DNA of 64,000 nucleotides. Source: Mortierella alpina. Lineage: Eukaryota; Mortierellomycota; Mortierellomycetes; Mortierellales; Mortierellaceae. A model generated the notes under the pieces. It was not told the origin of the DNA. It saw only the letters and a program-made list of their open reading frames with translations, and ran no database searches. This document shows positions 56,413 through 64,000 of this stretch, in pieces. Every line of letters starts with the position of its first letter. Position 1 is the stretch's first letter. The stretch is from the NCBI GenBank assembly GCA_029449245.1, contig JANATF010000013.1, positions 1,364,001-1,428,000 on the forward strand, written 5' to 3'. A program made the translations under genes and the position numbers.

Positions 56413-58629
56413 TTAATGAAAGCCGTACTCTTCCTCGCAGCAATCCGTCGTCTCAAAGGAGAACTGCACATCAGGCTGATGTTCCCTGAACCACTCCGTT
56501 ATTTCCCTGTCCGCCACAACATTCGCTTTCTGTCGCCTCACAACCACTCGCTTCAAGGCCTTCTCCTTCTTGCTTCCTCCTGCCATGGTCTGCCCCTCTG
56601 GCTCTGTCATCCAAGCAGCCATGTCCGCAGGCTTGATCGGGATCGGATAACACGTCGCAAAGACCACCTCCTCCAATTTCTTCAATCGCTGTAGGGCTTC
56701 GTACTCTCGACCAGTCTCTAACATCAGTCCTTCCTTGATACAGAGATGCTTTAGGTTCTGAAGGGGTGACAAAAACCCAAATGTGTCCTTGGACCTCTTG
56801 GGCGGATCCGACATAATCCTCCAGGGCTGTCGTGCAAATCGGACAACAAGTTTTTCCAGTCGAGTGCAAGCCCATTGTGCAGGACGTTGCGTGGGAGCAA
56901 TGGCGGACGAGTGCGACTTCTCTGCGTGAATCAGCGTGGATTCAACAGGTATATGCGATGACCCTATTTCGTTCGGATACTGATTATGCCTCGAGGCTGC
57001 TTGAGTCGCCTCCACGCAATCCGCTGTGCCCTGACTCGCCACAGATTCTCGAACTCCATCACTGGACATGATAGCCGGCGCCTGCTCCAATGCACTCTGC
57101 AACACAGCGTGGCCTCCTCCCGGTATTGAATCAACGTGTGTCTGCTGTACCTGCATCTGTTCAACATAGAGAGTCGTGTTGTATGCGTAAAACTCTTTGA
57201 GGTACGGGGTCCAGCAAAGGTAGTCGTGAATCGCCTGGCTAATCCTTTCGCTCGAGCAGACGTTCATAATGCAGAGGATTGTGAGAAAGGTTCCTGAACT
57301 GGACAAGGGCTGTTGTACCAGGATCGACTTGAGCGTCTCCATAGTCACTTTGGTGCAGTCCCAGGCTGGTAGTCCAAGTGCCTCGAGCCTTGGGAAGGAG
57401 ATCAGAGTCTCCCTGATCGAGTCTAGGTGAAACCCTCCTTGGTGCAAACCGACGTGAAACCTCTCAATGTTTGGGCACGATGCAGCTAGCGTACGGACGA
57501 GGCTCTTGGGATGCTCTTGCGGTCCATGATCAGCACTAGCGTCTTGCAGATGTTGACTCGGTCTCTGCTTCCAGAGTGTCCCAGGGCTGCATAGAGACTG
57601 AAACTCGATCAGGTTAGGGCAGCGAGCAGCGACCCCCTCCAGTTCCTCGCGACCCATCTTTAGGTGCTGGATCTTGAGCGACAAGAGTGACCGATGTAAT
57701 GGGCGTTCTTGCGAATGACTGGCTGAAATCACTAGGGCAGCATCCAACGCTATCAGTCCCTCGACGTCTGGCTGCTCCGGCTCGGAGCTGTCCACAAACG
57801 AGCCATGGGACTGAATCAACAGGTGTTGCAAACTAATGGCAGAGTCCAGGATAAGATGTATGTCCACAGCCGAGTTGACAGAGGGGCTGATATCCAAGTG
57901 TGTCAATGTGGGTATGTTGAAGGGTATATATTGCACACTGAATTCTGTGCTGAGGGAAGATGTCAAGTCAAAGTGGCCTTTCAAATGCAGCCTTAGAAGA
58001 CTAGTCCTTGTTGAAGGTCGAGTGCTTAAGGCGTCATCCTGCGCTGAAAGTGTGGTCATTGTTGTATAGCTTGCGGCTAGTTCAACATCCTCTTGCGTAC
58101 TAAGCGATGGGTCCATCAGCGTATAGTTTGTAGCTTGAACCCTGGTGCCTCGAGTCGTTTTATGAGCCAAGTCCTCTCCCACAACGATCGAACTTAGAAA
58201 TGACGTGGAATCAACGCTGCTGACGGTCCCGGCTTGTGAATGGAACATGCACTGCAATATGCGAATGCGATGCATGTTTTGGAGCATGGCTTGTTCCTTG
58301 AGCGACCCCTCGAGGGTATTATCCCAGTCGACGGCATGCCAGACAAGGCGGTAACCAGCATTATACCACAGATGTGCAACGCGAAGCGAGATCAAGAGGG
58401 ACGGGCGGCACAGCTGCTCCTGGATGAGCTGTACAATCTCGGGTATCACAAGGGCCTTCTGGGTCCAGGACGAGGCAGGCCGTGGTATCCGCGCCGATTT
58501 GACGGAACTCGCAGACAGTTGACACGTCGAGGGCAAGGAGAGCTTGCTGGACACTGCGGACGGCCTGGAAGACTTCAGGCGATGTGACGGCTGTATGGCG
58601 AGATTCCATATAGTTTCTTGCGACTCCAT
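56413..58629 (-). CDS. F-box/LRR-like protein
   Basis: Single exon, 738 residues from MESQETIWNLA; the frame is open further upstream but that part is hydrophobic and leader-like. An F-box-like segment is at about residues 55-100 (KALVIPEIVQLIQEQL, SLRVAHLWYNAGY, VWHAVDW). LRR-like segments follow (LLRLHLKGHFDL, LTHLDISPSV, FPRLEALGLPAWD, LQNLKHLCIKEGL). The end is acidic and Cys-containing (TTDCCEEEYGFH). The role is likely as for the other F-box genes here; target unknown. Confidence 0.8.
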   Translation of the reverse strand: MESQETIWNLAIQPSHRLKSSRPSAVSSKLSLPSTCQLSASSVKSARIPRPASSWTQKALVIPEIVQLIQEQLCRPSLLISLRVAHLWYNAGYRLVWHAVDWDNTLEGSLKEQAMLQNMHRIRILQCMFHSQAGTVSSVDSTSFLSSIVVGEDLAHKTTRGTRVQATNYTLMDPSLSTQEDVELAASYTTMTTLSAQDDALSTRPSTRTSLLRLHLKGHFDLTSSLSTEFSVQYIPFNIPTLTHLDISPSVNSAVDIHLILDSAISLQHLLIQSHGSFVDSSEPEQPDVEGLIALDAALVISASHSQERPLHRSLLSLKIQHLKMGREELEGVAARCPNLIEFQSLCSPGTLWKQRPSQHLQDASADHGPQEHPKSLVRTLAASCPNIERFHVGLHQGGFHLDSIRETLISFPRLEALGLPAWDCTKVTMETLKSILVQQPLSSSGTFLTILCIMNVCSSERISQAIHDYLCWTPYLKEFYAYNTTLYVEQMQVQQTHVDSIPGGGHAVLQSALEQAPAIMSSDGVRESVASQGTADCVEATQAASRHNQYPNEIGSSHIPVESTLIHAEKSHSSAIAPTQRPAQWACTRLEKLVVRFARQPWRIMSDPPKRSKDTFGFLSPLQNLKHLCIKEGLMLETGREYEALQRLKKLEEVVFATCYPIPIKPADMAAWMTEPEGQTMAGGSKKEKALKRVVVRRQKANVVADREITEWFREHQPDVQFSFETTDCCEEEYGFH

Positions 58630-59565
58630 GATGTGCAATGGCAGGGGGATGAGGACAAGCTGGGGTGGAAGGAATGGGCTGGAGAGGAGGGTGGGCGCTG
58701 ACACGGGAATAGGCGCGGGTATATATATGAGAAAAGAAGAAAGAGAGTGCCGATGCACGCAAACAAACGCGGCTTGCAGCAGGGGAATATCGAGATTATC
58801 ACGCCAAGGGGTGCATCGCTGCGAGTGCGAGTGCCTGAACAAACATGCTGATAGGACGGACACACACGCCTTGCCAACACAACAACGGCAAAATTGCGTG
58901 CTCCGTCCACGCACTGTCCATGCTCAGTCTTTTATCTTTCCAGCCAGCACCCTTCCCTGTGTCCTTGCCTGCCTTCCTCCTCCTCCTCCTCCTCTTATGC
59001 GCTGTATAATCCCTCGCCATGCACACACGCACGCTTTGTACGATGTGTGATTGTCCTCTGAGGCAATTTCGCGCTTGACCTCCTTCCCCTCTTCTGACCT
59101 TATCCTCTCTACGTCGTTGGGTCACAGTTTAGGATGCGGGCTTTTTTGTGTTTTTGCTCCAGACACCCATGGCGCTCTCGCTCTCTGTGTGTACACTGAG
59201 CCATTTTTCGGTACATCAGTCTCTGTCGTCGACGTGTGGATTGCACCAGCAAGATAAACCGGCATGAGTGTTGAGTTCTGAAGCTCACCGTGTAACTTAC
59301 GTTTTCAGGGCTTTACCCGAGATTGGGCTGTGATTGGTTCACTCGGATAGGACAGTCAAGCCGCGAAAAAGAGCTCAACTCAACACATCCCCAAAGTCAA
59401 GAGGCACGCGAGGCTTCTTGGGAACATCCTCAGCCATATCCACATTCACATCATTTGCGTGAAAAGGTTTTAATACAATGCTGGGGGGGAAATCTACGAA
59501 TATTAAAAAATGCACAGAATGATAACAACGAAAACCAAAAGAGGGGTCCTCGGTCCTCTTTGGAT
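58630..59565. other. Intergenic region, no supported gene
   Basis: Promoter side of the F-box gene and 3' flank of NOG1. 'tatatatatgag' at 58720-58731 may be its TATA element read on the minus strand. A CTC repeat lies near 58977-58995. Confidence 0.5.
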
Positions 59566-61797
59566 TTACCTCCAATCGGTTTTGCCATTGCCTCTCTTGT
59601 TTGAGAACAAATGCTTGGGCATCTTGGTCTGCACAGCTCTGTCGGACTCTCCTCTCTTGGCAAACAAATTGGGCGTGCGCTGAGCCAGCTTGCGCACCTT
59701 CTCGGACTCCAGCTTCTGCTTGACGTTGCGCACACCAGACATGGTACGGTCGCGGACAACACTCGTCTCGGGACGGGCCATGGATGCTGTGCGAGCAATG
59801 CTCTCGCCTCTGCTGGCAGAACGAGCACGCTTGACTCCCCGGCTGCGGGCACGCGCCTCTGTCGAGTCCAGTCCCATCTTCTCCAAATGATCTGACATGT
59901 CCGAAACGTTGCGCTTGATCGCCGTCTTGGGCAGCATGGGTCTGTTCTTGGTCGTCTTGAGTCTGGCTGTGATGCGGGTGAGGCGAGTGTGTTCCGTAAT
60001 GGCGTTGGCAGTGGCCTCCAGAGCCTCGTCCTCAGAGTTCATCTCCTCCTCTTCAGACTTGTAGAATCCCTCAGCCTCGAGCCTCTCCTCCTCACGCTCG
60101 AGCTCATCGAGCTGCTCCTGAATATCCGAGTCGATAAAGTCGGCCACGTTCTTGCCCTCCCAGATCTCGGGGATGACATCGTACTTCCATTCGTCGTTCT
60201 CGAGCATGTACTTCTTCTTCAGATCCACATTAAACACACCAGCTCCACCATCCGCAGCCTCCAGATCGCGCTCGAGCATGATGCGGTTGGGGTCCTTGGC
60301 GTCGTACTTGGGTTTGCTCTCGGCTGCCACGGGGATATGGGGCAGACGAGGGTTATCGTCACGAGGTACTGGCTGAGTCAAGTGAATCTTGTTGAGGATG
60401 TCATTGATCTTGTGGCCCTTCATCTTGGCGTCGACACGAGATTGCAAGAGGCGGTCGCATGCTGACTGTTTGACGTTCATAACTCCCTCGTCCGTGTAGC
60501 AGGACATGCCCAACAACTCGACCTTGTCGTTCTCCACAATGCTGTCCAGCAAGGCACGGTCCTCAACACTGATATCCTCAATCTTCATGGCGTCAATCTT
60601 GTTGACGACCAACAACACGGGCTTGTTAGCAAACAGAGGCTTGATGCTGTGGAAGAGAGCGATCTAAGTTACGAGAGAGTGCGTAGGGAGTTTGTAGTTA
60701 GAAAAAGATATCCATTTTTTTCAGCAAATTCCAAAGAGAGACTGCGGCGCATAGTTTTACCTGCTCCTTGATGCTGTATCCACAACGCTCAGAAAGATCG
60801 ACAAAGTAGAGGACGGCACAGCGCAAATGAGCGAGGGCAGTGATAGACTGCATCTCGATGGTGTTGCGGTTCTCGAGAGGATGATCCAAAATACCGGGTG
60901 TGTCGATGACCTGCCAGCGCAAGTACTTGTAATCCATGTGTCCGACAAACAGCGACTTTGTAGTGAATGCATAAGGCTGAACATCCACATCCGCACGGGT
61001 GATCTTGTTCATGAATGAGGACTTTCCGACATTTGGGTAACCGCAAACGAGCAAGGTGCGGGTGTTGGGGTCGATCGAAGGCAGACGGGCCAAATGCTGG
61101 CGAACCTGCTCCAGATAGGCGAGCGAGTCCTTCTGACGGCGCATGATAGTGGCCATTCTTCCGAGGGCAGCCTTCTTGAGCTGCTTGCAACGGTAGAGCG
61201 AGTCACCAAACTTGAGCAGGCGAACGTAGTCCTTTCCGACCTGGTCAATCAAATGGCGGGCAGTGTTCATCTGTCCGAGAGCCAGCTTATAATGATCCTT
61301 GTCGTAAAGAACGTTCATCAAATCTGCATAAAAGGGGTGAATGTCCTAATTGTAGCCCATAGGGAAAGATATCAAGATATCCAATATTAGCGGAAGTATC
61401 ACAGTATAGACAATCACTCCTCCATGATACTGAAACAGACTGGCAAGGACAAGAGGTAGAGTGTAGCTTACATCGAGCTTGGGGAACTCGTCCAGAATAC
61501 CTTTCAGACGCTCGTCAAAGTTCTCTTGCGTGAACTTGACTTTGCGCATGTAGAAGTTACGGATGCGGCTAATGGCAAAGTTGGCATGGATAACCTAATG
61601 GTTGCGTGGTAAGTTCAAGTGGTGAGTAACAGTGGTGCAGGGTGGTGCGCTGCTGACATGTGCAGTTCCCAAGGTGCGCTAAAGGTTGCGGCATTTACAG
61701 TGGGGGTCTTGCGCTGGGTCTTTGACAGGATGATGTCCAAGAAGTCCGTGCCCGTGGGCACGGGGGTGATTTTCTTGAAGTTGTAGATGGAGGTCAT
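59566..61797 (-). CDS. NOG1: Nucleolar GTP-binding protein 1 (Nog1)
   Basis: Four exons on the minus strand: 61699-61797, 61472-61594, 60761-61345 and 59566-60663, all phase 0, giving 634 residues, the same as human NOG1. The N-terminus [20 protein letters not shown] is the family start. GTPase motifs: GYPNVGKSS at 176-184 (G1), DTPGILDHP (G3) and NKIDAM (G4). The C-terminal part is charged and ends with a basic tail. Nog1 binds pre-60S particles in the nucleolus, inserts its tail into the exit tunnel and helps late 60S maturation. The gene is divergent from SSZ1. Confidence 0.96.
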
Positions 61798-62150
61798 GGC
61801 CACGTTGATGCAGTTGTCCTGTTGCAGCTGTGGGAATGGACAAATGAGCCGTGGGGGAAGAAGGGGTATCAAGGAGCTGGGATGGAAGAAAGTAAAAAAA
61901 AATAGAGGGCCAGGGAGTTGAAAGCTTTTTTTTTTTTTCTTTTTCTCGGACTGCTTATTGTTGTTTACATACACAATCCCTGCGCTACAGTAGCAGAAAC
62001 CCGCTGGTCGATGTCACCGCACAGCGATCGGATCGCATGAGGGTCGGCTCTTGGATGTTTTTTTTTTTCCTCTTTGCGCTGGCCTTTGCGGACTCAAAGG
62101 TCTTTTTTTTCCTTCTCGCTGTATCATATTCCCCGTCCCACCCTTATACA
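61798..62150. promoter_or_regulatory. Shared divergent promoter NOG1/SSZ1
   Basis: 353 bases separate the two ATGs. Two homopolymer runs (15 A/T pairs near 61925-61939 and 11 near 62057-62067) lie inside, as in nucleosome-free promoters of ribosome genes. No TATA box is obvious. Confidence 0.7.
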
Positions 62151-64000
62151 ATGGAGTCTGTACGTTAGCCCTGCATGCCATGCCCGGCTGCTGCCATCCG
62201 TCTCTCTGCTGTGAACAGAGCTCGTTTGCTCGGCCCTAGCTGTTTTCCATAGCTGACATGCCGTCTCCTCATTGAATGTTGTTACTAGGTCGTTATTGGA
62301 ATCAACTTTGGAAGCACCAACAGCTCCATCGCCGTCCTGGCACCCAATGGACACTTCAACGTCATTGCCAACGCTGACGGTGAGCGCATGATCCCCTCCG
62401 TCGTCGGATTCTCGGGCGATGAGGAGTTCTCTGGCACCCAGGCCCTTCAGCAGGCTGTCAGGAACCCAAAGAACACTCTCGAGGGTTTCCGCAAGTTGAT
62501 TGGCAAGAAGTACGTGCCCTTGTCAACTAGTTTGTACTTCCTTCCTTCTCAGAGAATAGGCCATAAGCAGATCGTCTAACTATCCATTACGAAAACAAAA
62601 TCGCTCTAGGTTTGAGGAGGTCAAGGTCTCCTCGGATGTTACCCACCCCGACATGGTCGCCAAGGACGGTCTCCCCGCCTACAAGGTCCACTTCAAGGGT
62701 CAGGAGCACATCTTCACCGTCAACGAGATTGTCACCAAGCAGTTGAAGCACATTCTCGAGGAGGCTGAGGCTTACTTGGGATCCAAGGTCACTGGCGCTG
62801 TTCTCGCTGTCCCCACCTATTTCACCGAGCACCAGCGCGAGGTTCTTTCCAAGGCTGCCACCGATGCTGGAATCAACGTTTTGCAGATCATTCAGGAGCC
62901 CGTCGCCGCTGCTCTCGCCTACAACTTCGGACAGAACCCCGCCAAGGGCGATGCTCAGGACAAGACCGCTTTGGTCCTCGACATGGGTGCCTCCTCCTTC
63001 GACATCACCGTTCTCTCTGTCCGCGGCGGTATCTACACCATCTTGGAGACTGCTCACGACGAGACCTTGGGAGGAGCTGCATTCACCGAGCAGTTGGTTC
63101 AGCTGGTTGCTCAGGAGTTCAAGAAAAAGACCAAGGTTGATGTCGCTGGTAACAAGAAGGCTTTGTTGAAGATCTCCACCGCTGCCGAGATCACCAAGAA
63201 GCAGCTCGCCCGTTCAGCCATGGCCCCTTGCTCTGTCGAGTCTGTTGCCGAAGGCCTCGATTACAACGGTTCGATCAACCGTCTCCGCTTCGAGCTGGCC
63301 TCCTCTAAGCTCTTTGCTCGCTGCAATGAGTTGATTGAGCACATTCTCGAGAAGGCTCAGATGACCGCCGGCGCTATTGACGAGATCTTGTTGGTCGGAG
63401 GTGCCACCCGTATGCCCAAGTTCCAGTCCAGACTCCGTGACATCTTCCCCGAGACCACCATGCGCCTGGAGCAGGAATCGGATGAGGCCATCACTGTCGG
63501 ATGCGCTGCTCAGGCCTCTTTGATTGCCGGATTTGAGAAGGAGGACATTGTTGCCTCGACCAAGGAGAACATCACCGTCACCCCTCACACCGTCAAGCCC
63601 ATTGGTGTTGTTGGATCCAAGGACGAGTTCATCACCATCATCCCCAACCACACCCCCTTGCCTGCCAAGCGCGTCTTTGAGTTTGGCGCTGCCGAGGCTG
63701 GTCAAGCCGAGGTTTACTTTGCTCTCTACGAGGGTGAGCAGGATCCTCTCCCTCCCAAGAAGGAGAAGGTTGAGAAGATTGATGTCGGCTCAGATGATGA
63801 GGATGAGGAGGAGGATGAGGAGGAGTTGCCCGCCAAGCCCACTTTCCACAAGACCACCCTCCTCGCCGAGGTTGTCCTCAAGGAGCTCCCTGCTGGTGCC
63901 AAGGCCGGTGAATTGAAGATCGAGGCCACTGTCCAGGTCGATATCACCAACAAGCTCACAATCACCTTGCGCGAGAAGAAGAGCGGAAAGCAGGTTCGCG
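62151..64000 (+). CDS. SSZ1: Ribosome-associated Hsp70-like protein Ssz1 (partial)
   Basis: Exons 62151-62159, 62289-62509 and 62610 to the window end give about 540 residues so far; the stop lies beyond 64000. Exon 1 is only three codons (MES). The ATPase fold is present but the first phosphate loop reads GINFGSTNSS instead of the DLGTT of active Hsp70s, and the second LVLDMGASSFDITVL; EPVAAALAY and LVGGATRMPKFQ follow. An acidic insert (DDEDEEEDEEE) lies in the C-terminal part. Ssz1 with the J-protein zuotin forms the ribosome-associated complex that drives Ssb at the tunnel exit; it hardly hydrolyses ATP. The degenerate loop and family length (yeast 538) favour Ssz1 over other Hsp70s. Confidence 0.93.

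Overview
The window looks like nuclear DNA of an early-diverging filamentous fungus, most probably a Mortierellaceae species (Mortierella/Linnemannia type). The reasons are short GT-AG introns in compact genes, many S/T/Q-rich low-complexity proteins, and a dense set of F-box/leucine-rich-repeat-like genes. The genus is an inference; the eukaryotic fungal nature is not in doubt, because spliced genes for OSCP, NOG1, Atg101, Csm3/Tipin, TSC1 and Ssz1 can be reconstructed exon by exon.

Layout. 1-108: tail of an unknown gene. 1082-5984 (+): large membrane-anchored protein with LEA-2/DUF3712-like repeats. 6478-7875 (-): SRF/Mcm1-type MADS-box factor. 7.9-13.2 kb: long gene-poor stretch with satellites. 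13200-16698 (+): rhodanese plus dual-specificity phosphatase (MAP-kinase-phosphatase type). 16.5-27.6 kb: tandem triplication of a unit carrying a secreted pepsin-like aspartic protease, with one pseudogene and two intact copies. The copies are joined by chimeric junctions made of the phosphatase gene's 5' and 3' ends and the first exon of the LIM gene. 27502-29054 (+): the intact LIM-domain gene.

29.4-36.6 kb: ATG101 (-) and TSC1 (+) head to head, a subunit of the autophagy-initiation complex beside an upstream inhibitor of TORC1. 37.3-58.6 kb: five F-box/LRR-like genes and one F-box-like relic (which carries a hAT-like MITE), interspersed with ATP synthase OSCP, a Csm3/Tipin-type replication-fork protein, a secreted protein of unknown function and a secreted SMP-30-like beta-propeller. 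Two of the F-box genes are a tandem duplicate that copied the last codons of the Csm3 gene. 59.6-64 kb: NOG1 (-) and SSZ1 (+) share a 353-bp divergent promoter, linking 60S ribosome assembly with the ribosome-associated chaperone.

The most unusual structure is the protease/phosphatase/LIM triplication. Its junctions lie in CT-rich tracts, so its order of events can be read from the sequence. The second notable item is the MITE insertion, whose removal with one target-site copy restores an open reading frame. All splice sites were read by eye and no searches were run.
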